From Pelodera strongyloides (taxonomy: Eukaryota; Nematoda; Chromadorea; Rhabditida; Rhabditidae), in the NCBI GenBank assembly GCA_036852015.1, contig JAANDG010000028.1:1-64000 (forward strand): 64,000 nucleotides of DNA, given 5' to 3'. The notes beneath the pieces were generated by a model, which made no database searches, was not told the DNA's origin, and worked only from the letters and a program-made list of their open reading frames with translations. Numbering within the stretch: the first letter of the stretch is position 1; each line of letters begins with the position of its first letter. Both the position numbers and the translations under genes were made by a program. Positions 1 through 14,500 of the stretch are shown in pieces.

Positions 1-77
1 AATTATTGTTAGTGTAAGCTGGAGCCAAAATACCGAAAAAACTACTTAGTATGTATTTTTGGATTTCTGTATTTCAG

Positions 78-3000
78 GTTGGCAAAGGCACTCCATCGAG
101 TCATTGCTGAAGAAGGCAATCTATCCGGGGAATCTGTTAGCAGTCAGAAAGATTGCCATTCGACTTTTCCTGATCTTCTACCAAGAATTGTCGGTGTTCG
201 GCAAGGCGACACCGGACCTAGATCGCGTTTTTCAGGTTAGGGCTTTGTTTCGGGTATACTGTAGTTGTACTACTGCAGAGGGTTATTCTATAGGGCGCAT
301 TCGAGTTGGGCAAAATGCAGAAATTTCGCGAAATAATCAGTTCGAGTTGACTGTTAGCCAGTGTTAGCGCGCTGCGAAATATCCCGCTCATATGAGAGAC
401 GCAGAGTCTTGGAAATATTTTTTTCCTGGGCCCTCTTATTTGTCAACAATCTCTCACCCTATCAACTCGAACTGATTATTTCGCGGAATTTGCGCATTTT
501 GCCCAACTCGAATGCGCCCATACTGTAGTTGTGGTACCGTACTATACTGTAATTGTGCTACTGCATACAGTTATTCTATACTGTAATTGTAGTACCGTAC
601 ATATACTGTAATTGTGCTACTGCATACGGTTATTCTATACTGTAGTTATGCTACTATAAAGGTTTCTTCGGGTCAGATAGAGTAGCTAGCTTGGTTACTG
701 ATCATGCATTTAACATATGTATATGCGTATAAACTGTGTTGTTTCTTGAAATAAACTGGAATTTTAAATCCAACGTTTTAGTGTCTTCTTCCATATTTCC
801 CATTGAGAAGTGGCGAGAGCACCGAGTTGATCCTTCAACAGTATTGTCAATCAGCTGGTAAGCCTTGTTTGGGTTGACTGAGGGTATTTTTTATTTGGAA
901 ATAAATTTGTTTAGTTTTCCTGAAGAAATTAAACAATGGGTTTTGTCGTCATTCGGTGCACGATTCAACAACCTGTAATGGAAGTGTATCCGTGATTTAG
1001 GAAAATTCAACTTTTGTGGTTTGCTGACTGCTTATACATGCGTTGGAACTCGGAACATTATTAAATGTATTATATTGTAGAGGCTATGTTGTAATTAATC
1101 AGTATGCCAGTGATTATAGAAAATCAACTTTTTAATCCTTATAGGCACAGTGCAGTGGAACGGACAATCGCTGCGGCAACCGTCGTCACAACTTGAAGCG
1201 TCGCAGCAAATGGGCGCCAAGGAGAAAGCACAAATGTTGCAGGTGTGTGATTTGATTTGTTGCCGCTGTACTGTGTTCAGCATGCATGGCACTTTACCTT
1301 GCTTGGATTTTGGATATTATGCAGGTTGGCTATTTGGATGCAGTGTATTATGTAAATGTTTCACAGTTTCTTGGTATAGTCGTTGTCCATTTTTGTGTAT
1401 TGGTATGTTGTATTTACAAATTGTATTTGAACACCCCAATGCACATAATATGTGAACGTTTGCGTGTTCTGTTTTGCTAAGTTGCCTGCTCTTTTACGTG
1501 TGACCGTCTGAATTCTTAATGACATCGCTATATGTAACAAAGGTAATGTAGTATCATATCATATTAGTCTGTGTTGCTTGCCCTTAGTATTAGTCTGTGT
1601 TGCTTGCAGGTCTATCTGGACAAGTTCCTGGAGTACTGTACGCGTGAGTCGACCCGTATTGAGTGGAACGACGAGTCGAAGAAATTGGAGTGTGCAAAGT
1701 TTATTATCGATCGAGTGATTGGTGGGTTCCTCTTTCGTTCTACAATTGCTCACGATGGCTTAACATCGAACTTCCTATATAATGGACCTGAGCTTTAAGC
1801 TGTTGGTTATGCACGATAGCTGATGTTAATGTTGTACATTTACTGTAGTTTAAGTCTCACGTAACGCCATTTCTGTGATATTCGTGTCCCGTGTTTCAAG
1901 TTTTGCATCATTACAGTAGTCTACGTCGTCGGTAACTGGTTTTATTTCAATATTTGTACAACACGTCGTTTCAGTATTGTACATCTACGAGACGTTCCCC
2001 GATCTGGAGGTGAATGGTGTGGACATCTTTGGTGGCTGGGAAGGAGCTGAGGAGGCTAGAGAACCTCTCGACACTTCAGATCCAGTTGTGATTGCTAGGT
2101 ATCTTCATGGTTTATTTGTGACTTATAACTTATAACGTAATAAAGACCTTTTCTAAAGCCGCCGGTCTAACCGTATAACTATAAACTATGTCGTGGTGTG
2201 TACGGAATTCGGGCTGGTTTCTCATTTTCTTATTATATAATTATATATACTTGTTAAAGGCTCAGACCCACGTATAAAAACTATACAAAACGGTTCCCGC
2301 ATCCACTTTTGAGGAATCTGGGAATCATGTGCGTGGCCCTGTGCCTTTAAGAGCAACTAACTTGCAATGTTTTTGAAAGAGCCGAACTGATAGTGACAGG
2401 ATTTTTATTATTTTTTTTTTACTTCTAATTATGTATTTCCAATTGTCAGGTACTGGTTGATTCGGTGGATGAACAACGTGGCAGGAGCGAGGCTGAACCC
2501 GCCCTCTTCACATCCCGGACTGCTTCTGTTCCATGAGGTGGTTATTACATATAATATAAATCGTTCAAACCAACAAACAACCAGGGTATAAATTCCGTGC
2601 GTAAATGGAGGCGGTGTCTTTAGCTTAGTGAAAGACCGGTTTAGAAAAACACCATGTTTCGGTCAAATATATTAATATGGAATTGCTTCCGGATGTGGTC
2701 AAAACCAATCCGGAGGTGGTTCGTGCGTGTTTTCACGCACAATGTACCCCTGAGACAACAACAAGAGTTGAGAGTGCAGAAAATACTGTACACATGTTAT
2801 CGCCTACAACAGAGATATAGCTACATACGTGGGTGGGTCCAGCATCTACGTGAGTGCGTGGGTCTAGAGTCTACGTGGGTTGAAACGTAATTGGGTTCAT
2901 TTTCCCATTATCTTAGTATCGTGCATGGGTTCCCGATTTGTCTGACTTCTTTGCAAATAATATAAGTAATTGATTTTTTGTATCGTTTCATTTGTATTGA

Positions 3001-5468
3001 TTACTATTGCTTTCTAGGCATTATTTTCCTCTCGACGTGCTACGAATACACTTTTGTCACTGCAACGAGAAGCCATGTTGTTGCCACTTCCGTGTAGCAA
3101 TGTGATTCATAAGGTGAGCGTAAGCTGCAAGTTGATCCCGTGATGACCTATAAGCACACGTTTGTTTGGCAGAGGGATTTGGCCTGTTTTTGGTTCGGAC
3201 TTTTGTGATTAGGCAACTAGCCGTGAAAGTTACGCGGCTATGCTCTCCAACTATATTGACAACTGGGTTGCTCCAGTGAGGGTGAAAGCTTTCCTACCGG
3301 AGTGGTCTCCGAGACCTCTTGTAGCACGATAATGTCTTGTCCAGAGATAATGTGACCGTAGAATAGAACACATAGGGAGTACGGAGTACGAACGCTCTGA
3401 ATCTCTTATGCTCTCGCGCACTCTACTCACTCTTCAGCTCCCTAGGGAGGCCAGGGAGGGCTCCAGGCGTGTTGGTGAATACGGCCTCTGTAATGTCTCA
3501 CTGTAGCGTTATCTTTGTCTTTACCCTTTAGGTGGTTTGCGTGTTGTGTGCGTGGGTGGTGCAGCAGGACGTCGCCCCTTTTGTGCAGTCGGGCGAGGTG
3601 ACATCGGAGTCCGCGACCCTTCTCCTGCTACACACGCTATTGTCGTTTTTCCATTCGCCCTACCTCAAACAACCGGGCGATCGGACCCAATCGGCTATCT
3701 CGATTGCGTTCTCTATATTGAGGTTTGCTTTTGTCTTTTGCCTTTGTCTTTTGATATTGAGGTTTGTTTTGTTCAGGTCAGAGAGTAAGAGAAGGAGAAG
3801 GAGAAATGGATATAGAGAAACTAGAGAGCTCGGCCTTTAAGCTGACATATATAGTTGTTTTCATTCAGAGCCTGTCGCGATCTTGCGTGCCGACCACAGT
3901 TACCGCAACAGAATTCCGCACGAGTTTGGTTAGTCTTTATTTACATAAACTTGTGAAATAACGAACATAAGTGTGTGTGGTTTAATTACCCAAGCTTGAG
4001 GTATTTATTCCTTTGTCCTGAAGATGCCGAAAGGTCAAACGTTGACACAAAGATTTGGTTTACATCTGTCCAATCTGTCTTAGTCCAGGTTCTACCCTCT
4101 TGTTGAAGAAACGGCTGCGGACACAAACGTAGCCGCATTTTTGTTTGGTGGCGGCCACGGCTATAGCTGTAGGGCTGTAGCCACGTCGCTGACAGAAAAG
4201 CGGCTCGGCTAGAAAACCGCATGATGCGTAGCGGGCTACAAAAATAGCCGTTGTGACACCGCTCTACTTCCAACCCAAAATTTTAGTTAGTGTTGTTGAG
4301 ATTATGTAATTTTCTTGCAGGACTGAGTTGATCGTGCGCCTTTGCGAGGCGGCAACCGGAATCTGCTCCAACGCGGACAAGTTCTCGCAGGAGACATCGC
4401 CTGCCTTCGCGACCACGATTCTTTCGGCAATGGTTGTGATTAGGGTAGGTTGTGGTTATTTCTCTCTCTGTCTCTCTATCTGTCCTCTCTCTCTCGGTCT
4501 CTCGGTCTCGCTCTTACGATCTCTTTTGCCGTTTGTAACCGTGTCTTGAATCTGTTTCCGTGTCAAGCCCATTCCTATATCCTATTCATTCGAGAATGGC
4601 GACTACAACTTTCAACGTTTTCGTAGGATTGTTTGCTCCATTGTCTTAGCGTTCGCTGATTGGCTATCATGAATCACTGGTATTGTCTTTCGAGAGAATT
4701 GGCTCGGGGTTAGTTGAACAAAAAAATTTGATTGTCTAAAAAAACGTCTTTTAGGCTGTCCGTGGCGTCGAGTTGGAAGACCGACTCTGGGATGACATCC
4801 ATGTCGTATTCACTAAGGGAATTTGGATGCCAACGGCTGTTCAATGGGCCAAGGTACGATTTTCATTACATTGCATTACATGAAAACCTCCCTTTGCGAT
4901 ACAGTGGATAACACACCTTCATAATATCGATACGCAAACAAGCTTTATCTTCAATCCTTTATTCGGTGTAAGTGGTGGTTTTTACAGCAATTTTTAACTC
5001 TAGGGATACGTCACATACAGCACACACATTATATTATTCCATGAATAGGCCACGACAAACCTATATATATACATCCAATGGTAACAAGCAACAACTTCTT
5101 TAAATAAATTATGAGGGTAAATACCGTAAACATTAGGAAAACCCGATAGTGTCAAATTTTGTAAGCCTACAAATTGAAATTAGGCACATACAAAGAAACA
5201 GAACAATTAATATTACGAGACATGAGAGCACTCACCCTAAACACGGTGGAAAAGGCAAAAAGCGACCGAAAAATAAATTATGATATAATCCACCAACAAA
5301 GACCAATAAAATTCGTACAAAAGGTTGAGAGACAGAAGACCTATAAGACCCCTAAACTTACCAATTTCTGAAAATACACACCTTTATGAGCGGGTGTGTC
5401 TAGGGTTGGTGGAAAATTAGTCCGAATGCAGGACATCCGCAATATCATATATATCCTAGCCTTTATCT

Positions 5469-5501
<33 letters not shown>

Positions 5502-8500
5502 GTGGTGAACCTTGTCATAGGGGCGGAGGTGGGACCCTAGGCGTCAAAAGCCTAGATAAAGAACAAAATGCGATTTGCTCGCAACGAGGAATCGCTACAG
5601 TATGCGCGGATGACCTGCGCATCCAAGTTTGAATCGCAGCGAAAGAAGAGTGGTGTACGGTGTGTTATCCACCTACTCACAAAGTACAATTTTCATTACA
5701 TTGCATTACATGAAAACCTCCCTTTGCGATACAGTGGATAACACACCTTCATAATATCGATACGCAAACAAGCTTTATCTTCAATCCTTTATTCGGTGTA
5801 AGTGGTAGAAGCACAAAGCCCGGAGGGTTATCATGGACATAAACTGAGGCTTTCGTGTCCTCTGTCGCCTCTGATTCTGACCGGGTTTGTATCATGCTTG
5901 ACAGAGCAACAATGCCACGCATTGATACGGGGATGCATAGATAAACCGTTTCTCTATGTAAACCGTTTCTCTATGACCTAGCTACTGTAAGCGTAAGCCG
6001 GAAGCAACATAATCATTCATAGCCGAGGTGTAATCGATAGTGATATTTCACACAACGTTAGCGATAACTCAAAATCCCGCCTTTCGACATTTATCTCAGC
6101 AAAACGCCCAACTAATGATGGTTTTAAAGTACATGGTGGATCAAGACTCCACTTATTTTATTCGAGTAATACGTAATGTATAGGAAAGTAACTGTGCGTG
6201 AGATCAGAACCGGCGAGGTTCATCAACGTGTACTAATGAATTACAAATTTCGCGTTCTCCCAACTTAGGACTACACTAGATATACCTTAAATTGATGTAA
6301 GGCAGCAAAGGGGAAATTTGTGCCAAACTGGTGGAAGGGGAAGGGTTGGCCTCTGCATGGACCTAAAAATGTACAATTTTTTGTTCCAAGGCATGAAAAT
6401 TCCCATACTTCTTGACCTTAGGACCTAACATGGTCCACGTATATTCATTCTACTGCCGTTATGAACACCTGCGGACCTGCGTATCCGACCCCGTTCTCTG
6501 TTTGTTCGTTTGACAGAAACACTGAAAAGAAATTCGCGAAATTGCAGCCGTAGAGAATAAGAGAATAGAATCTTGCTTGTCCAAAAACTGGTGCATGCGT
6601 GGTGTTGGGCCTGTTCGCAACTTGAAATAGCGCTAAAGTTCTCCTCCTCCTGTAAGAACTGCCAATAAAGTATACTGGAAAAGCCACGTGAACTCCTGCA
6701 CATCCAATTCTTTTTTTGCCACTTCTGTTTTTCCGACCGACACGCGGGATTGACGCTTATCCCATCGTTTTATTATACCATTCGTGAGCAACCTTCCAGA
6801 GAGCTATTGACCGTATTCCAAAGAGACGAGTTTCATCGATAGGGGGCAAAGATACGCAGAATTACAGCCGCCATTTTTACAAAACGAATCCTACAGTGAA
6901 TTAACATGGTCAGGCCACCGCATCATACCGCGGTTCTCAATTCATGATATAACTCAATTCATGTTACCCCAGAACATTTTCGCATTGTGTTGTAGAATGC
7001 TACCGCCGCACCTTTGCTAAATAGCACTAATTGTCAGTAGCAAGACTGTCACCTGCTTCGAGGAATGAAATACATGAACGTCCAAACAACCCATTCTTGG
7101 TTGACGCTCAAAACGGAACGAAAATATAACAACTCCGGAGGTCAAGTGTGTGTGTGCTGATTTTATTTTTCACAATAAAATTAAAAATACGGAAATAAGA
7201 CTGCTATGTAGAGATCGGGAGGAATCCGTCAGACCGAATCTCCTAGGAAACAGACACATTTCATATATAGCTGTAGCACGTAGGACTATGAAACTAGAAG
7301 AACTTCGTAGTGAACAACGAGCAAGAACTTGAAAGATGGGTTATGGGAGGAACAGCTGACACTAAACGTGTTTTCCATACCCTTTGGAAATTATCCAACA
7401 CAATTTTTGTATCTTTACACAGTTCCTAAAGCAAACGAATATAGCAAGCTGCTTAGCTATGAAACACATTCATACAAATTATTGAACAATACGGAAGCTC
7501 AATACACATCGCAATACCGAAAGCACATAAACCAGCTAATTAGCTGAACATTTTAAAGGATTAGTCCAATGACGATGCCGCAGGTTGCAATTTTGTCCCA
7601 ATAGACCAACAAAACGGTCCAAACCGTCCACGACGCTCCAAAATCCAAAATGAACAGTGGTCCAAAATGAACTCCAATAACGGTGCAGAAAGAATAGGCA
7701 AGCTTTTCAACCTGAAAAATGAAGAACAAAATAACTCGGTTGTTCCCCGGACATACAATCATTCGTCTCTCTTTGTTTATTCTTTCGTGTATCTGGTAGG
7801 GCTCGCTTGAGCAGACAGAATGGGATTGCATAAAACGTAATCCGTAAAACATATCTTATCGGAAACCATTGGCTATGAACGACTTAACGAACTTGCGTAA
7901 AACAGTAAAAACTGTCCCAAATCTCACTTGAGATCATGCTCACTTGAGCAAGCAAGGCCAAAGAAAAAAAATTCAAAAACTTCGATGCGGGAAACATGGT
8001 ACCGCAACTGCAAATAGACAGAAATCGTTTTCTGAAGGTACAAATTGTATAAATAAATAATTGCTCACTTGAGCAAGGTTCACTTGAACCTGTACGCGAT
8101 AACGTAATCGTTTAATTCGAATAACACTGACCCGCGAAAATATTACTCTGCTTTGTGAGCAGCGCCGTCGCCCACTGTAAAATTCCGGCGTAAAATCCAG
8201 CGTATTCCTCGATGGATAGACGAAGTATAAACCTGTTAAAATATGGCGAGGCCAGACAATCAATGTTGCAACAAGAATGTAAAGGCCCGATTCAATCATA
8301 TTTGAAAGGAAGGAAACAACTATTTTTGTGTTCCTTTTAGAAGATAAAATTACTAAAACTGGCCCTTTTACCTTATAAGGCGCTAATGACACGTAAATTG
8401 CATTTTATAAACAAAGAAAGTGGTAAATGAGCAAATATGAATTTATAATAAAATAGTAAAAACGAACGTGGCAATTCGATAGCCGGAGAAAATAGTGTCG

Positions 8501-11500
8501 TCCTTCAACTGCCGTAGAATATGAATATCGTAGAAAAATAAATAAACATAAATAGGAAGAAATACTTCCGAAATAATTTGACGTAAACCCTAGGCGTCAA
8601 AAGCCTAGATAATGGGGTTTCCATGCATGCGATTCGCACCTGCGAAAATGTCAAACCGCTGTCCATGTTCAAGTCATTTTACATGCATGTCAACTGCCTA
8701 CCGTAACCCATGCGAATCGCACGTTTGACATGGTCCTGCAGCGAAAGTGTATCAGATACGTACTATTTGAAATAGATCCGTACTATTTTGAAATAGATCC
8801 ATACTAAATCCAAAATCGCTGCGGGACCCTGTCATTTACATCGACTCAAACATGGACAGCGGTTTGACATTTTCGCAGGTGCGAATCGCAAACATGGAAA
8901 CCCCATAAAGAACAAAATGCGATTTGCTCGCAACGAGGAATCGCTACAGTATGCGCGGATGACCTGCGCATCCAAGTTTGAATCGCAGCGAAAGAAGAGT
9001 GGTGTACGGTGTGTTATCCACCTACTCACAAAGTACAAATTTGTGAATATTGTCATTCGTATCTCGTTTATCATGGTTTTAGTCTTAAAGCAAAATACCG
9101 GTCGGTTTTTGAAACACCGAGTACACCAGCATTCGTATGCAGCCTATGCAATGAACAGAAATTAGAATAAAAAATCGAGGAAAATGGAGCAAATTAGCAT
9201 AAATACGTAAGAATTCAGTTGTCCGCGACGCGTTTCGGAAACCGGCCGGTATTTCGCTTTAAAGGTTCGGGCTCACGGCTCGCGAGGAGCGAGAAGATAG
9301 CTTATTTTACCCATATGTATAATGTAACGGCGTCTACGGCCTACGGATCCCCTATATATGTAATGAAATGCTGACCAGCTGACCGGGAAAAACGTCACAT
9401 CCTACTTTGTATTTCAGGCTGCCAAGGCGGTTACCCGTGCTTTGATCCTACACATTTGTCACGCAGATATCTTTGGAGCTCAAGCGGCGGAAAGTGAGAA
9501 GAACACATCGGTGCGTACTGTATGTTTTCCGGTTTTTTTTTTAAATTTATATTCTGACAATGACCTTTGGGTTGACTATAGTCTCGTCGCTATGTCTACG
9601 TGTCTAGTATGCATCTACAGAATTAGGTCACTTAGTTCTGCATATTAACAGCTAGATAGTATTCATGTGTAGCCTGTAAGGTCTAGTGGCTGGCTAGTGG
9701 CTAACTGTAATATACTAACCGACGGTATACTTCTATGTTTGGGCATGCCAGTCTTCTATGTGACTTAGCAGTGCCAGTTATTTATTTACATTCGGTTTCT
9801 ATAGGCTGTGTCAGCGACCAGTCGCCGTGGTCCGCGCTCGGAGAATTCAACTTCGTTCGCCTCATTGTCTGCCTCGAGAACCGAGGCGTCGACCGATGAG
9901 ACGGCGAGTGTGGCGACGGAGGACAGCCAGGAGGACAGTGTATTCGTGGATACTGATGATATCACCCAAGCGGTGCATGTGAGTGTTCCTTGACATTAAA
10001 GCGGTATAGCGCGTGTTTGTTGCTGCTCTTACTTCATCACACATGCGGTTATGTGTGCTTGTTTGATATAAATCTTCTTTATTCCAAGAGATGGAAAAGG
10101 AAAACTCAGCATTTTTGCTGATCTATTGGTGTATTTATGTTACGACATTGAAACATCCTGCTTTACTCACTGAATATCGAACATCCACGAAAATGTCTAG
10201 GTTCAAATAAATTCTTTTGCCTAGGAGCCCTGACTGACTATGCTATGTTTAGGGTTGGGAGGGCGACACTGCGGTGTGGACGTGTGTTTGGAAGCGAGTG
10301 ATGTGCCTCGTGGCACCGGATTCTAAGGCGACTGCCGTTGTAGCAGTGGAGACAATAGCGACTACTATTCAGGTAACCTTGATTGTGGGGCGTTAGGAGT
10401 TAAGAAGAAGAAGTTAAGACTATCCCGATACCGTTGTTTTTGTAAGACATGGAAACGTAGTCTCTTACTTACGCAATTTGAAAGGTGTGAAACCTTTTCT
10501 TTCTGGTTTCTTGGCATCTTGCTCTAACCTAAATCGATCCGGATTAGCATGGAATTGTTTGGCCTTTTATGAATAATGCAGTGTTTTAAACAATTGCATA
10601 ATTGCAGAGTTTACTCTCAGTGAGACTGGACTCACTCGCACACTGGCTTTGTGTACGGCTCCTGTCGGCCCCACCTTCAGTACTTTCGCTCTGTGTTTCT
10701 CCACTAGCTGCGGTACTCTCGTCAAATCCACCGCCGCTTCTACAGGTAGAGTAGTGGCGATTAATCAGATTACTTAACCAATCAATCACTTTAAAAAAAA
10801 CTTATATTGGTAGACGGTTGAAATGGTACATTTAAAAACGATTCAATAAACGCAGCTGTTCTTGTTCTTGTTGGCTTGTTGGTGATGCAAATGCGTAGTG
10901 TAAAAAATCAGTCATGTACCAAGCATGTATGTAATTCAAGTGTGCCAGTGCAGTATGTGAAGTTATGTTGTAATAAACACATTTTAGAAATTTAATTTCC
11001 AGGCGCACATCCTCGCCGCGTTTGCCACCCTTTTGTCGGCCGCTCAACCTGCCGCTCTCTCGCACCTGTCGCTGATGTCGCCGCGTCATCTGAACGTCCT
11101 TGCGCCGCACTTGCTCAGTGCACTGCCGAAGCTGACTGCAGCGCCGAGTGCGGATTTGATCAAGGTAGATTACCTGTTATTTTTAAAAGATCTGCAGTCA
11201 TTACATGGAGGTAAAGGTGTAGAGTCGATTGTTATCGGACATTGGGAATGATCATAGTAGCTCGAGTTACGGATAACTTAACATTTCACAATACATGAGG
11301 TAACAATACGTGAACTGTCGGTTTCGTTCAAAGGTTTCATTTGTCAAGACCTACGACTCGGCATCCCGTTAGATGTGTGTAAGTATTGGCGTTGACAAAC
11401 AGTTTCTGCGAGAAGTTTTCTACACTTTGTTCTTCAATTTACGTATTCTCTAGGTGTTGGCTCTTCTGAGCAGCGAGCACCCATCCGCCGAGCAGCTGCT

Positions 11501-14500
11501 CATTCGTAACGTTGAGGAGGGCGAACTCTCGCTCCCGCTCTTCCTCTTGGCACTCAATGCGCTCGCTCTTCTTGTGGTCCAGAGAGCCGATGTGCAGCTT
11601 TTGCAGAGAGGTACAGTAGCCAATATGTATCCTTTATAGTATGGGCTTACTCTGTTGAATTGATGTATTGGATAATGCTACAAAGTGTGTCACACTAGAT
11701 AACTAGGTACTGTTTCCGTATCGTATGAGTATTGACGTATGGTTTGCATATGAGTTGTGCGTGTTTTGTAAACGAAGTTTCCCCTCCACTTATGTGCATA
11801 TTTCAGTGTGTCGTGTTCTGCAACGTCACCGTTTGGGCGCGCGACTTTTGCCCGTTTTCTGCTCGTCGACCACACCGATATTGCAGTTGGGCTTGAATGG
11901 AGCTCTACTAGAGGTTAGCGGTTTTGGCTTTAACTTAAAATAGTTACACTCGGATATCTAAACTAGTATGCACTAAATGGTACTAGTTGGCCTGATTTTC
12001 GTGTACCAGGACTAGAGCGATGTTTCTTACGTACGTTAAGTCAGGCAAGAAGTTTAGAGAATACTTTATGGAATCGGGAGCATCATAGCTCAAACAGTAA
12101 CCGCCCACCGTTGGTTTATGATTGCGCATGAATTGAATGATGATGATATTATTATTATTTGTAGTGTCTGACCTATGAGGAAACAAAGGTCATGTGGTTA
12201 CCTTTACCTTTAGTTTAGAGTCTTACTATAGTGGCTTATTGTCGCTAAGCGTCACGTCCGTCTTGTCAGGTACTGTAGCTGAAAGTGACTTATTGCTCAC
12301 AATGCTCACCATACTATTTCAGTGTCTGATGAGTGGTGGCTATTGTCGCTTTAATGTCTAGCCTAGATACTGTAGCTACTACTGTATTTTATATTTCAGT
12401 GTCTGATGAGTGCCGCGGCCCTAGTGAATTAGAATGACTTATTATGTGGCTATTGTCGCTTTAATGTCTAGCCTAGATACTGTAGATACTACTGTATTTT
12501 ATATTTCAGTGTCTGATGAGTGCCGCGGCCCTAGTGAATTAGAATGACTTATTATGTGGCTATTGTCGCTTTAATGTCTAGCCTAGATACTGTAGCTACT
12601 ACTGTATTTTATATTTCAGTGTCTGATGAGTGCCGCTGGCCTGGTTGTCGACGAGCGCATGCGCACCGAAATGGAGTGGAACATGGTCAGCATGTGTCTG
12701 GCAAGACCGCATGTGGAGACAGCACACGTGCTCCGAGGAATATTGGCTGATAGGCAGACTGTGCTAGGTATGTGAGGTGGTGTATTGTATATTATTTAAA
12801 CGTAGGTACGTGGACGTCGTCGACGTTGAACAATAGCGCCTTACGCGGTACGCGCAAGTTATTATGCCCTTAAAGGATCGCAGTCACTACAAATACGTAT
12901 TTTTTATTCGCTTTTCATTAATTGTTCAAGTATGTGAAGAAAACGACGATTCCAGCGCCAAAGTACGGCAAAACGAACTCAGGGAGAGAAATCCCTGTTT
13001 ATGACTTTTACTTATATACCGTAGTTTATAATTGCCCGTATAGAGTTTCATAATAAATATCCTGCAGTGATAAACCACGCGCCAGGTGTAACACTGCAGG
13101 CGTTCACTCTCCAAGTACCCCTGGCAATTGCATATATGCACCGGCGTCGGTCATTTATCAAAACTCATTCTCATTGATTTCTCTCCCTGAGTTCCATTTT
13201 ATGTGGATTTTTATGGTCTGCATATTGTTTTATAAATCTGCTTGCATCTAATAAAAATCGAATAAAAAAGTTGATTTTGAAGTGACTGCCTTCCTTTAAT
13301 AAGTGTAGTTCGTTGTCGCCATTAATGTAATGCTTTTAATAGGTCCCCGTGTTAGTTGAAAAACTTGATCAACAATTCTTTGTAAGTGCAGGGCTATCCA
13401 TGCATTGCTAATACTTTCACCTAGAAGTCTTCATAGACACACTGAAACACGCTGATTTTATTGAAAAAAAGTTTTTGGTTCACAATTAGAAGAAAGTTGT
13501 TGTGTCTTATGAGCATTGCACTAAATGTAGTGGTCGAGTCTATGGTATTAAGTATCGTCAGGTTAGAGCATATTTTTCTTTTCTATCGCAGTTGTCTTAT
13601 AATTATAATAATTTATTGACACATTGTATAAAGTATATAAGTGTGCATCATATAAAATGATGATGAGAAGGTTGGCAAATTAAGCCACATGTAACGATTA
13701 GCTTGAGGTTCGTTTATAAGAAAACAGTAACATCTTGTTACAAATCAATTACCAATAAGATTGAGTGTTTCGCCATAGTTAAGATTTTTGAATTTTCGTG
13801 CATTACCTCAGGAAATAAAACAATAACATAACAAACACAAGAGTGAATTATAACAACATAAGTCTGTATACTACGGCATGCCTAATAATAGTTTCTACCT
13901 AGCCACCTTTCTCAAATTCTAGCATCCGTAATATACCTCCACCCGCAGTAATTCGAATGTTATGTATGTTATGAGAGTTTATCATGTTATGTGTGTTGTT
14001 TATTTTCCAGAAGGCTGCTTGCTTACCCTGGGCGGTCAGTGGCCACTTCCCGGCTTCTCCGCAGCCAAATGGAACAGTCAGGACGCGTCACTGCCATCAA
14101 ATAATGCACCGAACGCAGCGGCGGCAGCAGCTAACGCACAGGAGATGGCTTTCGTCGAGAGGAGAATGTCGTTGATCTGGTAGGCATTTATTGATTCATT
14201 CTGTAGTGAAGTGTGAAAACATATTACCGCAGTGGCATTGTACCGTACCCATACCGTACCCGAGATATGGTCAGGTTGGTAAATGTGCAGTTACTGTAGA
14301 TAAAGTTACTGTAGATAATAATTGGATCCGTATAGATTCAATTCGTCATGCTCGATGACAATGATTCTGTATTACTGTTTTATTTGCTTTGCACAGTTTA
14401 TAAGTATTTTATTGTTCATTTTGTCTCTTTCTTCCAGTGTGAATAAGACGGCCAATTGTGAGATGGTGTGCCGCACACCGGTCGGGCGCCACGTGTGGAC

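Noticed and set aside
6425..8392. Several 80-140-codon minus-strand frames in the large RalGAP intron
   Set aside because: No consistent splice structure, no recognisable domains, and composition like the surrounding intron.
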